Positions 12,701 to 24,315 are shown, numbered from the stretch's first letter. The stretch is DNA of 64,000 nucleotides from Vanilla planifolia (GCA_023846275.1 CM043865.1:7056068-7120067), one strand, 5' to 3'. A program made the numbers and translations. Notes: generated from the sequence alone by a model not told the origin.

Positions 12701-15700
12701 AGAAGACATAGATCTATTAGCGATATTAACCTGGGCAATCCAATGAATCTTCTAATTACAATCAAGAAGTGCTTTGAACATAAAAGAGAGTACAAGGTTT
12801 TGCCTACTTGTTGAGAGTTATCAAGTGATAGTCCCTAGTTATGATTTATATAGGCAACAATAACAAAAAGGTTATCATTGAGTTAGAAAATGTTACTACC
12901 TTCACTAGCTAAGATCACATATAAAAGTTAGCAAATATCCCTTTCCCTTTCCAATTACACACAATGGGTACAACTTCAAGTGGAATACAACCAAACTCAT
13001 GGATTAACTACATAATAAGTAGCAAATAATATTAGCTCATAAAAGATATCAAATGGTATGGAAGATTACAAAAGGCAATGGAATGACAAGATAACACATG
13101 TTAAAATAACATATCTATTATGTTTAGGACCTAAAGTGTTATTAACCCTTTCTAAAAGTAACTGTTGATAAGAAGAATGTTTATCCTAACTTTATAATGC
13201 ATTCACCAAGACTAAGAGGAACAAGCACAAGCACCCATGAAGCTTAAGCACTAGGAACTAATGTGGACTCATGCGTATGCCACTTTATCACTCATGGGCC
13301 TAGACCTCAATGCGATTTACAAGCCCCACAGGTGGATCCATGTGGATGGCAACTTTCCAGGCTAATATTACTCTTAGATAGTTACTCTTAATAAGACAAT
13401 GTTGGACACAAGGAATATGACTCATTGTCAAGGCTTTATTTGTGAATAACTTGTGGATTGAAAAGGGGATTGAAATGAAGGTTTTAATAAAGAACATTTG
13501 AGAAAAAGAGCTTCATGTGAGTATAAATAGAATTTTGAAGAAAAACATTTTTCAAAAAATGGAGTTTGAAAAGAAAATTATTAAAAAATTGGTTTGAAAC
13601 ATAATAGATAGACAAAGCCCGAGTCAATCAAGTGGTGAGGTTCATTAAAGAAAATGGCATATCAAAGTAGAAAAAAATGGGATAATTCATGCTCGTGTTA
13701 ATGTTGCATAAGAAAAGATTGCATTCGCCAAGGCCTTTTGGAAAAGGGACTAGATCCATTATTGACATTAACTAAAGCAATTCGAGAAATCACTTTACTC
13801 CTACATAAAATCCATTTGAGAGTGAAAGTCAGAAAGCGTACCATAAAAAACGCTAAGGTTTATGGCAACATTGCCAAACAATAGATTGCAAAAACTACCA
13901 TAGAAGCTTAACAGTAAGACTTCTTATGTTTCTAGCCACGAAGAATGATGTAGAATCCCTTTGCTCATTATAGAGGTAATGATGGAAAAGGAAGAAAAAG
14001 GTGTCTACCCAATGTGCAGTTTCAAGCTTCCTCATACCTTAATATATTCTCTTTTGAGGAGACACAAACCTGTCATTAAAAGTCATACTATAGGATTGAA
14101 GTTGATTCGCCATTGAGTTTTGTCTTCCTAGCTAATAAGTCAATGAAAAAGCAAAGGCTAGAGAATGATGATCGAAGCACTGAAAAAGAGTTATCATGAA
14201 GTTTGCGCTGGGCTAAATAAATGTGCAAAGGTAAACTGCAAAGGAATAGGTTTCTAGAAAAAAAATTCAAGTAGGAATTGCAAACCAGCTCTGTGGTAGT
14301 GTAGAAGAGAAGAATAACCGTCATGGCTGGTTTGAAGCAAATGTGAGAAAGCATAACTTATTCCTCTAAAGGATGATATCCATCCAACACTTGCAATTAC
14401 TAGAACCCAAAACTTTGGAATCATAAGGATCATTAACTTTTAGGGAGATTAACAATAAGTAGTGGTAAAGGCTTAAGAGACAACACTTGTACCTAAGAAC
14501 TACGAGTTGGATGCCCTCCATGCCTTTTTTAGGAGAGATAGGATAAGATGCAAAGAGAGAGACAAGTTACAGCTTAAATTTGGGCATGTGTCACTCAACC
14601 ATGAGGGATAACGATGTTCTATAATTATTCTAGAAAGGTAATATGGATGAAAATTGTGGTTCCGTAATTTTGATCTTCATCGGCTTTCACTACCTCAGGT
14701 AAGCCAAAGAAGCAAACCATCCCAACGGTCAATTTCATGCATCCAAATAATGGAGACACTAGAATTGTTGCTTGGAACATTTTCAATATTATTCATAAAA
14801 ATCTACCAAAAAATTTTCATAATCAATTCAACCATAGTTTCATGCATAATAATATGTAGGTATTTCAACAATCATCATCAATCATGAGTATCATCATCAA
14901 TCATGAGTAGAAGATTAAACTGGTTAATGTGCTACAATACAAAAGCATTTTATTGAGTCACATATAAAGAACTATCTAATATTTGATATTCAACACATTT
15001 TAATATTAACATAAAACAATGATGATCATAACTAACTATCCTGTACTTTTCAGTCGATGAGTGTTAGTTGTTTTTTGGACCAAATTGGGCTGCATGGTAT
15101 TACTCCCATAATACATAATATATGAGCAAGATATAATTTAATCGGGATCAAGTGTTAAGGCATGATAGATAAGGCAACATGACCAAAGGAGAGTTCAACA
15201 AAATCAATGAGATGAAAAAGCTGATATAGCTCAAGAGAGCAAAAAATTGTTCAACGTAACTGATATGATATGACATGGATAACTTAGGATGGTTCGACAA
15301 AGTCAAAGGAAAAGGTTTAACAAAGTTGATATGATAAAAACAAACATAATAGTCCTAATAGAACCGATTTGCAATGGTTCAACAAAATGGACAAAGTAAT
15401 CAATTTAATTAGCAATGGTTTAGTTCAGCCAACCAAGGGCAATTAAAGCTCATTATGGTGGGATAGAATCAATTTGCAATGAGTCGATAGAATCATTGAG
15501 ATGGGTTTGGAAAAGTTGATGATGTTTGCAAAATAAAAGAAAGTTTTTGTTGGACTTTTTATGGTTTCGTTTCTTGTGGTGAGGACTTGCGGAAGTCAGC
15601 TTATCCCTCTCTAAGTACAATCTATTTACTTCACTTCACTTATTAGTAGTTATGTAGTACACAAATGAAAGGAAATTCGAGGTTGGGCTCAACAAGTGAA

Positions 15701-16536
15701 GATTAGGTTCTTGATGATTACATAGGCTTCCACATTGCACAATATTTACAAATTGGATATTCAATAACATATGATATCAATATACAAATGTAATAGTCTT
15801 AACCCTAATTACTTTGGGTTCTTATGTTAATATGTGTCACCTGTGTATTGGGTCCAACTTGGGCCCCTATTTTGTTAAATCCTTTACATTTATTCTCTTC
15901 TATAGTATGAGACATACTACTTCCAAACAACAAAGTAACGCTTTTTGGTTTTCTCAAGCAGAGCCTTAATAAGCTTTAGCGGACTTAATCTCAGGCTACT
16001 TGTTCGAAATCCTCCAAACAACCATTGCTTGTTTAAACTTATCTTTAGGCTCAACTCGAAATGTATATTACACAAATTTTGGCGGAACACAATCCAGATT
16101 AAATGCTTGGTAATAAACAAAACACGATATGAAAGCATAGAATATATGGAAATTACAAAATTCTTCAGTCACCTGAGGACTACAAAAAATAATACCACGT
16201 CTCAGCAATGGCGGCGAATTTAGCGAGCTCCGCCTCGTTTAGAGAGGATTGCAGGGGAGGCGAAGCCGGAAATACTCCATCTCCTTCGGATTTACTCACC
16301 GTCTTGGCTGCATTTAGAATTCGAGCCTGATCAGGAGGAGAGACAGAATCTGATCGAAACCTTGCAGGAGTTAGCCGTAGAGCCGAGGAGACAGCATAGC
16401 CGGTGCGAAGAGACTTCCCAGCTTGAAGTAGAAACCGGCATAGGCGAAGCGATATACCGGCCATCTCTTCGGCGAAGAAGGCCGAAGAGCATCGAGGTCG
16501 ACAAGTGCGAACAGACGTACTCAAGAAGCCGAGCAT
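6704..16536 (-). CDS. COQ3: Ubiquinone biosynthesis O-methyltransferase, mitochondrial (5' part, exons 1-3; 3' part outside window)
   Basis: COQ3 is the SAM-dependent O-methyltransferase of ubiquinone synthesis, acting on the matrix face of the inner mitochondrial membrane. Exon 1 (16536-16196, 341 nt) encodes an Arg/Ser-rich, presequence-like N-terminus and ends in the family block SLNEAELAKFAAIAETW. Exon 2 (7827-7738, 90 nt) continues in frame with WDLEGPFKPLHLINPARVSF. Exon 3 (6782-6704, 79 nt) gives PFEGLKIIDVGCGGGILSE, the SAM-binding motif I. All junctions read GT-AG on the minus strand, and the three exons join as one frame of 170 codons. Intron 1 is 8,368 bp and intron 2 is 955 bp. 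No exon for the remaining catalytic domain was found down to position 1. A TAG lies immediately before the ATG at 16536. A second in-frame ATG at residue 25 (MAGISLRLCRF) gives an equally good presequence and may be the real start. Identity is from remembered family motifs, not a search. Confidence 0.92.
7069..7190. repeat. Tandem duplication, 2 x 61 bp
   Basis: The block gcagatagaatgtgtagtct begins at 7069 and again at 7130. Each copy continues with gaggacaatgctatgatatg or aagaacaatgttatgatatg and ends in ttaagaaat. The copies differ at only a few positions, so the duplication is fairly recent. It lies in COQ3 intron 2. Confidence 0.9.
8340..10990 (-). mobile_element. Decayed Ty1/copia LTR retrotransposon inside COQ3 intron 1
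   Basis: On the minus strand the 8370-8760 part translates, with frameshifts, to a copia RNase H: GLFFKK, then SGYCTSVWVNLISWRSKKQLVVSKSGAEVKY. Upstream of it, to about 9560, are RT-like fragments. At 10306-10317 the minus strand reads TGATATCAAAGC, 10 of 12 bases matching the initiator-tRNA-Met primer binding site common in copia elements. The putative 5' LTR starts at 10321 with plus-strand TG and runs right to roughly 11 kb. It carries a minus-strand TATA-like TATAAGTAGG near 10450. The internal region is only about 2 kb, so much of gag-pol is deleted. All frames are broken. The outer boundary of the LTR and a 3' LTR were not identified. Confidence 0.7.
11640..11940 (+). mobile_element. 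Copia RNase H remnant
   Basis: Plus-strand frames with stops and shifts give recognisable pieces of copia RNase H: HWVGYLIDCKYITCYC, then HHSSAEAKYSAFLI (compare the family's SRSSAEAEYRA), then KLIWI. It lies in the opposite orientation to the 8.3-11.0 kb element, so it is a separate insertion or a rearranged piece. No LTR was seen next to it. Confidence 0.6.
12230..13860. repeat. Diverged tandem repeat in COQ3 intron 1
   Basis: Segment 12230-12530 resembles 12797-13125: both run through ctta/cttg-ttgagag-tatcaagtga, aatatccctttt, and atatcaaatggtat-g-aagatcacaaa, and end near aaataacat. Segment 12660-12800 (gaaagattgcac...gatctattagcgatattaac) recurs at 13706-13830 (aaaagattgcat...gatccattattgacattaac). 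The order implies an old tandem unit of about 0.6-1.0 kb. Identity is low and boundaries are approximate. Confidence 0.55.
14871..14908. repeat. Short tandem duplication, 2 x 19 bp
   Basis: The motif atcatcatcaatcatgagt is present twice in a row without change. Confidence 0.75.
15180..15500. repeat. Degenerate short-period repeats
   Basis: Variants of ggttcaacaaag..gat/atgat and of gcaatggttcaacaaaatgg recur several times (near 15190, 15245, 15290, 15315, 15375 and 15410). They read as an old degenerate minisatellite. No coding potential is seen between 13.9 and 16.2 kb outside these repeats. Confidence 0.4.
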
Positions 16537-17060
16537 CTACCTTGCAGTTTTAGATGAATGCTTAACCGATTTTAGGCGTTGTCGCATTGTATTCAATCAG
16601 TACAAATATTTGATTTTATAATATTTTAAAATAAAATTATTAAAATAAAAGTATTTGTTGTAAATTAAAATTTTGAATTATATACGTCAGTTCGACACTT
16701 TTTCTCAAATAAGAATTAACACATACTTGAAAAATAAAAAAATAAAAAAATAAAAATAATGAGAAAAAACTGATTTGTTAATATTTATAATATAATTTAT
16801 TAAAATATTGCATCTATTTATAAATAAATATTATAATGTATTTACCATCATCAAAATAGTTATCTTTTGACAGTTATCTCAGCCTGGTATTGTGACGAAA
16901 AGCGTTACCGTTGTTTTGTTGATTTTTTGTTTAACATAAAAACTTCGAACCTTGATTTAATTTATAAATATGTAATTATTAATATCTTATTTAACCTTGA
17001 TTTTTTGAAAGGATTTGCGCTAGTCGTAGGTATAAAACTGCCTTGCCGCCTTCCATCGCA
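16537..17060. promoter_or_regulatory. Divergent promoter between COQ3 (-) and HEI10 (+)
   Basis: About 0.5 kb separates the COQ3 start codon (16536, minus) from the inferred HEI10 transcription start (about 17060, plus). The middle is very AT-rich (16600-16860). On the HEI10 side TATAAAA is at 17031-17037, about 30 bp before a CT/AG-rich leader. No obvious TATA was seen for COQ3. Shared control is an inference from spacing. Confidence 0.6.
17031..17037 (+). promoter_or_regulatory. TATA box of HEI10
   Basis: TATAAAA lies in the context gtaggTATAAAActgcc. It is the only good TATA match between the two divergent genes and lies about 30 bp before the sequence that looks like the leader start. 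Confidence 0.5.
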
Positions 17061-17928
17061 TTCAATTTATATCAGTTCAGAGAAAAGCAGCTCTGTTAGG
17101 GTTCTGCGTTCAGCTTTGTTGATCTAAATCCAGTGCTAAGCTCTTAATCGAAATTAAGCTCCCGCTCGACTATTTCATAGAGGTATTTGTTCCTAATCTA
17201 GTGTTATCCTCCTCCGTTGCAGTCCATTTTTCTGAAACATCTCCTTAGCAACACAAGCATAGCTTGAATTTCCTCTTTCAAGCTAAGCTTCCAAAAACCA
17301 AGGAAAGTTAATGGTTGTTTGTGTGCATTTAACTTTTGTAAGAAATAAACCGGAAATTGTATCTTTCGACGGACTTTTCGGTTATCATTTGTCGATTTTT
17401 CGTTCTGCATTCCAAAAGCTTCAACCGAGAAATCTACCGTTCTATAATGTCACCCTTATCTATCATAAACTTTTGAGTTTTTTATGTAAAAATAAACGTG
17501 GCAATGCTATCATTAATATTTATTTGCGGATTTTTTTTTCGATCGTCCTATTGCTGATTCCAAGACAGGAAAATCTTCTGTGTAGACCTAAAAATTTCTC
17601 TTTCTTTGGTATCCATTGAACCTATTTCACTTGGCCCTTTTATTTCAAGTTCCTACTTTAATTGGCAAATATTTTGTCGAGCCTATGAAATGAGGCTCCT
17701 ACTACTACTAAGTGCAGCTTTTACTTCTGTCCTCCATGCCACTTATTCCCGTGTTTTTTGGTCATTTCATAACTTTGTTTATTTTGAAAACACAAAAGCT
17801 CTAGCTTTCTGTTTTAAGAACTGTTGAGAAAATTTTGTAGTCCATATTAAATTATAATTCACACTACTCTAGCACTTTTGCCAGTTCTTTATCCTCCACA
17901 TATCAATGGAAGCAATACGCAGTATACA
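17060..17928 (+). other. HEI10 5' leader, possibly with a leader intron
   Basis: Sequence from about 17060 (agttcagagaaaagcagctc) is less AT-rich and looks like a 5' untranslated exon. A donor-like ATAGAG|GTATTT occurs at 17182/17183 and the coding exon starts at 17929. A leader intron of about 0.7 kb is plausible, but its acceptor is not certain. ORFs seen at 17.2-17.8 kb do not resemble proteins. Confidence 0.35.
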
Positions 17929-18422
17929 ATGAGGTGCAATGCATGCTGGCGGGAGTTGGAAGGCCAGGCAATTTCAACAACCTGCGGCCACCTTTTGTGT
18001 ATCCATATAGATGTTGTTGTTTGTGATTTAGATTATACTAAGTGCCCATGAAATTTATATATCTTAAGTTTCCTAAATAAAAATAAGGCACAGAAGATGC
18101 AGGGAAGATTATCAGTAGTGATGGAGCATGCCCAATTTGTGATCAGGTGCTCTCAAAGAGGTACCTTCTATTTTCTCACTAATAACAAGTTTCCAATTTG
18201 ACTAATTCATAGATCTTACACGGTTGTTCATTCTAATTTATAATTAAGCAATTTATAGACAAAGCGTTTTTTCTAATATATCTCTCCCTTGTTTTCGTTG
18301 TATGTTAGTTATCAAATAGAGTTTCTCTTCAAAAAAAAAAAAAAAAAGTTATCAAATAGAGTTATCTCTATCTGAATACAGAATAAAGATTAAACAACTT
18401 TTTTCCATTTTCCAGATACTTC

Positions 18423-18453
<31 letters not shown>

Positions 18454-20655
18454 GGGTATTAGTTTTTTTGTAGATTCTGTAGAAGTTCACTCGTTATCCG
18501 ATCAGCATATTTTTGTACAGGAACGCATTTTGTTTTTTTTCTAGTCAGCTAGTAACTGCTCTAATAATTGTATTCCTTTTCCAATTCCTTTGTTTACGTT
18601 ATGACAGAGTTTAGTGCACATGTTTGCAGCCACATGCGCCCTGTGGATATAAATCCAAGTGATGAATGGACTAGTGTAAGTTGAATTTCTGTAGCTATTG
18701 TCAGGAACAATTTCACTATTCCCCATCTCATTTTTAAGCTTGATTTCAGATGGCAATGGCTGGCGTATCTCCACAGATTCGTATCCTCTAATTTTATTTT
18801 AGAAAAACCTTATCTGCATAATCATTGTTCCTCTCAAAAATGTTATTATATTATAACTAAAAGCCATATAACCATTGAAACTATAAAGCAAATTAGTTTT
18901 GACCCCATTATGAACTTAAACATTCAACTTTGGAATTGTTTGGTATATGATGGCTTTAATACCTTGCTGGAATTATGAAAGCTCGGAATTGTTGGACCCA
19001 TCGAAGATGTTTGTGTTTCTATGGATTGATCAGTAGAGTAAAACTGCTGCTTTCATTCTGCACAATACTCTGAGCTGGACAACTTCAGTTTTTGTGGTTT
19101 ATGTTCTTGCTATTATTTTTCATTTAGCACGATTAGATACTATTTTGTTCTGATATATGTAAAGAATATTCTCATATTGACTAGTTCTAATGTTGGTAGA
19201 CAAAATAATGATTCTAATGCACCACAACTGTTTTTATAGTTTATCTTCAGTTTTTGTGGTATACTCTTTATGCTCTGCATTTCTTCTATTCTCAAATTCT
19301 ATCATCTGCAACCTGGCATCATGTGTGATACTAGATGAGATAACACATAACCTTTTTTTACGAATGATGCAAAAAGGGTTCTTCCTCCTTATGTCAAAAA
19401 ATTGTTCAACATGCTGCAGTCCCCTATAAGACTTGCAAGCACATCACTTTTTCAAGAAAATTATTTACAAGTATATTACATTTAATAATACAGTGCTCCT
19501 ATTTCCTTTTAGACTTTCAAACCTAACTCCACATTTTCTGATGGAATGGCCAGTCAATGAAGCATATTCATTGCACTATAGTGACTATTCTTAATTTTCA
19601 TCCATTGCACTTCTAGTAATGCACATACCTAATCTTTAAACCTTAGATCATGCGTATTCTTTGACGCAAAAACAGTTATGAAGAGTGCATACCGTAGTGT
19701 TATGTTCTACATTGGACAGAAAGAACTAGAGATGCAGTACAAAATGAATAAAATCATTGGGCAATGCCGGCAGAAATGTGAGTCCATGCAAGAGAAATTC
19801 AATGAAAAGATGGAGCAAGTGCACACTGCATACCAAAAAATGGTGAAAAGATGCCAGATGATGGAACAAGAAAATGAGAGCCTATTGAAAGATAAACAAG
19901 AACTACAGGAAAAGTATTCTGAGAAATCCAGGCCAGTAATTTTAATGAATACGCTTTGCATAGTATGTCATGCTTTAGAATGTACTATGGATGGCCTTAG
20001 TTACTTACATGGAAAAACACAGGCAGAAGAGGAAACTTGATGAGATGTATGATCAGTTGAGAAATGAGTATGAATCAATGAAGCGCTCCGCAATCCAACC
20101 TGCAAGTAATTTCTTTACAAGAACCGAGCCAGACCTGTTCTCCAATATGGCCAACATAATGGATGCAAGGGATCCTCAAAGACAAGGTAATTTGCATCCA
20201 CGGGGCAAACAGTTCATTATGTTTTTCTCCTGACATTATCATGCCATTTTGTTGTGGGATAGACCTAAACCAACAATAAATCCAGAATTCATAGCTTTCT
20301 CAGAACTGTTACAGAACAAAGCTGGGAGCTTTTAGAGTGTTTTCTTTAGCTCCTAGAAATACCAGTTGATTCATCTGTTGCAGATCGTTCAGTTTTCACT
20401 CCTGAAACTCCAGGACAAAGAGAAGAGATTTGGGCTTCGACAAGACCGAAGAATTCAACTGCCGCTGCATTTGATCTTTCTGGGGGTTCACCAGCAAAGA
20501 TGGCGCCTGTTCCTATTGATTCAAGGGCCGGCAGATCTGCACGCCCAGTTTTTGGAGCTGGTGTCAGCAATCCTGCAGCAACTTTACGGAATCTCATTAT
20601 CTCTCCAATGAAACGGCCCCAATTGTCCCGCAGTCGAACTAATTTGTTCACGTAA
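17929..20655 (+). CDS. HEI10: E3 ubiquitin/SUMO ligase-like crossover protein HEI10 (CCNB1IP1 homologue)
   Basis: HEI10 is the Zip3/RNF212-class RING protein that loads on the synaptonemal complex and condenses into foci marking class I meiotic crossovers. Coding exons are 17929-17998, 18088-18160, 18630-18675, 18750-18780, 19676-19931, 20023-20186 and 20384-20655. They join in one frame of 303 codons plus TAA, matching the family length of about 300. The RING is at residues 3-41: C3, C6, C19, H21, C24, C38, C41. Residues 48-80 include PVDINPSDEW and MAMAGVSPQILMKSAYRSVMFY. A Gln/Lys/Glu-rich coiled coil runs about 88-180. The Ser/Pro-rich tail ends TLRNLIISPMKRPQLSRSR. The start is fixed because the RING begins at residue 3. 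Intron 5 has ambiguous borders: GC-AG (19932-20022) keeps the usual SRQKRK, while GT-AG (19936-20026) gives SRPKRK. The other introns are GT-AG. No stop or frameshift is present. Confidence 0.95.
18307..18363. mobile_element. Tiny poly-A-tailed insertion with 16-17 bp target duplication, HEI10 intron 2
   Basis: The sequence agttatcaaatagagtt occurs at 18307-18323 and again at about 18347-18363. Between the copies are tctcttc and a run of about 17 A. This is the signature of target-primed insertion of an extremely 5'-truncated retroposon or RNA tail on the plus strand. Replication slippage is less likely, given the poly-A filler. Confidence 0.6.
18427..18453 (+). repeat. Poly-T tract in HEI10 intron 2
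   Basis: An uninterrupted run of about 27 T. It could be the poly-A tail of a minus-strand retroposon or simple slippage. No flanking duplication was found. Confidence 0.9.
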
Positions 20656-23600
20656 TGATCTTGTTCTTGTTCTGTCATCCCTATCTGTAAGCTTATAGGA
20701 AGCAGATAAATCCTTTATCTTGATCTTAAAACCACCATTGCTTATTCTATGAAAAAACTTTTGGCCATTTACTTCATAAGATGTTTGCAGAATCAATACC
20801 CATTTTTTTGATAATTCGAATTGATTCTCAGGTTATGAGATGGAAGGCGAGTAACAAGCTGCTGATTCTGGAGTTAAACACCGTAGTTCACATAAACATG
20901 CTTTAACCTTAATTCCTCAACTGCTTTGGACAAAGCTTGGCAATTTTCAAGAGAAGAATTGGTGGATTGTCTTTTTAAAGGGAACAGAACTTTGAGGGGC
21001 TGGGGTAACAGTAAAAGGTGATGACATTCCCAAACTGCTTTCTATTGATGTTGTCATAGCTCTTTATGTTGGTTAACTTTTGTTTCCTTGTGATCATTTA
21101 CTATATTACAGCAAACCTGCAGCAACATTGTTTTCCCTTTTTAAGAATGTTCTTACCATGATATTAGTCAACATATTGACCTGTAGGGCAGTTGTAGATC
21201 ATGCAACATTAACCTTCTTATACAGTCTTATATAGAGGAGTTCAAAGATACAAATATTGACATGATACCAACTTTATGAAAATGTTTACTGACTGAATTG
21301 TGTAGACCATGTTATATTATACATAGGCATTTCTAAATTCTAGCCAATATTTGATATCTTATTATTGAAAGTGTTTTTGATATTTTGAAACCATATGTAT
21401 TTTATTTTGAAAAGATTGAAATAAGTGAAACTCTTTTATTTTTAATTAGTCATTGGTTGTGATTTTTTGCATATGTGATTTTTATAGATATTGTTTGAAA
21501 GCAATACTAAGTTTGCCCTAATCCCTAAACTTTTTTTAAGTTTTACTCGATAGCTAGCCGTGTCCAAAATTCGTCAAAATTTGCCTATCTTGAGTTAAAT
21601 TAATTTATCAGAATCTATGTTTGACTAAATAACACTATTTAGCAACATTATGTAAATGTATTTTTTTATAAAAGTATTTTTGAAATTTTATCAGGCATAT
21701 GTTTGAACATTTTTGAAAAATATATTTTTTTTTTAATTTGAAACATGAAAACAATATGGAATGATGAAAAGCCTTATAATCATTCAAAACTTGAGAAATA
21801 ATTTATAATGTTTCAAAATTTTGTTAAAAAGTTAATCTTATCTTTTATTGAATATTTAAATGATGTTTTTGTTATTCCCATTAAAATTTTTTTTATCTCA
21901 ATTATTAAAAACATAATATTTTAATAACTCTTAAAAATGATAATGTTTAAATTAATTTATTTATTAATTTATTTAATATTTAATAATAATTATATCAAAA
22001 TTAATTCTAAATTATGATGTTAATACAAATGGAGGCTTAAATATAATTAAAATGTTCTTCATTACTATAATTAAAGTCAATATAAATTTGTTTAAGTTGT
22101 TTTTGAATTAATGTGATTACTTAATAAAATAAAAAAAATTAGGTGAGATATAGTTACTTTATAAACTTTTATGCATAATAATGCAATTGTTGAGCATAAA
22201 TATGTAATTTTGAAAAAAAATTATATATATGCATGCATTTATACTTGCATACGTATATAACCAATGATATATGTGATTCTTAGAGCAAGTATTTGTCTTG
22301 AAAAAAATGTCAATTTAGATTATTGAAAAACAATTCTTTGTTTGAAGAAACAAAATGCTATGAATACAAGTTTTTTTATAAATGCTATGAATTATCAAAT
22401 ATTTTTTATAAATAAAAACAACATTAGCTTGTTAAGTATAGTGTCAGTTTCTATATAAATATTCCCATTGTTAAATCAATTATTAGCTTTCATCCAACTT
22501 TTTGACGCATGTCGTTTTTTGGTGGCATGGTCATTGGCTAGTCTTCCCCAAACTTGATTAGTCTACTCATTTTCATTAATCACTTGTCATCTTGCCTAGA
22601 CTTCCTACCTAATTAAAACTAGCCAACCTAATTGCTTGAATGATCACATCTTCTTCCTTTTAGTTCTATCACTCATAACTTTTTCCTCACACAAACCCAA
22701 GCTCTATTTGCTTTTTAATGAATTTTGTTGTGCCTTTTCATAAGTCATTGGTGTGACAACTAGATTTTCTTAATTGATAAAATATGTCTTCATTTGTTCA
22801 ATTGAATTACTACTTGACAAACTTCTTCTAGATCCATATTTTTTATAAGAGATCGATTATCCTCATGAGAAATAAGGTGGGAGATACAGTTTAGTAGTTC
22901 ATCATGAGTAAAAGCCTTTTTTTAGTTAGATGTTTTTTAAAATTCAAGAAGTTTAACTACTATCAATGCATTTCATGGTCTCCACATTCACCACTTGCTA
23001 TAAAAATGAATGTTCATGAAAAATTTAGACAAAATAAAGCAACAATGGCCATACTCATTTAGGATGTGGATTGAAAGGTGTTCCATTCCTTTGCTTGACT
23101 AGTTTATCTAAACTCAACATTGGAAGCTAATGTACTTGGTGTTTTAATAAGTCTACAATGGTTCTACTTAATAGTTTACTCACAAGATCATTGATCTCAA
23201 ATTTTTTGGCTTAATCAAACCTCTATAAAAAAGAGAAGAAGATAGTTGAAAGAAGACATTCTTGATTCTTGGAATAAGAATTCTTTTCTTCTCTTTTAAC
23301 TATACTCTTATAATTTTTTCATCGTTTTATGCCTAGTTTTAGTATTACAATTTGGAGATAAGGTCTATTATTAAAGACTTGGAATAAGATTTTTCATAGA
23401 TGGATCAATTTGTTGCTATTAATCATTTTTTGTTGGTTCCTTAAGCTAAAATGGATGACATGGTGAACCCCATGAACATGCTCTAGAGATGGAAATAACC
23501 ACTTGCAAGTAATCTTGTACTATAAGGTGCAAGGGAATTAACTTTCATCTAATTCTTTAAGAAATATAACAAAGATTAGAAAAACATGCTTAAATATATG

Positions 23601-24001
23601 TAGCATATGATAGAAACAAATAAATGTTATATGTTTACAATAAAAATACATGGAATCAACATTCATATTCAAAGCATGTTGTGAATTAGACTCCATCTTG
23701 AAGTTCATGGAGCTCTAATAACCTAAAAGTTAATTAACTTGAACATTGTTTATGTGCATATAGCAATTAATCTCTAAGCAATAGGAAACTTTGTGGTTTG
23801 ACATTTCTTAACTTTTAAAGCAACTCTTTCATGCTCAAATGGGCTTTAATTTGGACAATTAAAACTATAAGATTTAAAAAGGGTGGGAGATATTATGCTC
23901 TCTCTTCCCTTCTAACGATAACATCACTAATTCGTGTAACATATTAAATAATGTAATTTTTTAAAAAAATTAAATAATTTTTAATCAATTTTTTAAAAAA
24001 A
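20656..24001. other. HEI10 3' flank and gene-free AT-rich DNA
   Basis: The first few hundred bases are presumably the HEI10 3' untranslated region; no clear polyadenylation site was fixed. From about 21.3 kb the sequence is strongly AT-rich with scattered homopolymers. I see no gene, RNA gene or recognisable element. Confidence 0.5.
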
Positions 24002-24315
24002 AAATTACCAAATGGGAAAGGGACATTTCTCGGGCATGGTTGGAGTAGTTCTATCCTCGACGATTTGCCTCTTGACCAATAGAAATCAGAGATTCTAGCC
24101 ACGTGCTTTGCCCGCCCTGCCGCGGGCAAATTGGTACTTGAAAGGTTTCCACGCGGTAAATCGCACGGTCCTTGTTCTGTTGCGGGATGCGTTCCACCAG
24201 CTTGCATATGGATGGGCTCCATGGACGAAAAGGATAGCCAACGAAGTATGTGGGGACAATGTGGACCGCTGAAGTCACTTCCGTGTTCAAATGCAGACAA
24301 CTTGTACGTGACTTT
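24002..24315. other. Isolated GC-rich island, no recognised gene
   Basis: About 310 bp, markedly GC-richer than the surrounding kilobases, contain several CpGs, ccacgtgc (a G-box-like CACGTG) and gcccgccctgccgcgggcaa. Short ORFs exist on both strands (plus 24131-24319, minus 23944-24300) but none resembles a known protein. It might be an unlinked promoter, a gene relic or an element fragment. Confidence 0.4.

Noticed and set aside
16362..16553. 63-codon plus-strand ORF opposite COQ3 exon 1
   Set aside because: It is the antisense shadow of the COQ3 exon, which has clear family motifs on the other strand.
17204..17827. ORFs of 68-102 codons in the HEI10 leader region
   Set aside because: They lie between the TATA and the RING exon, overlap each other in different frames and look like leader or leader-intron sequence.
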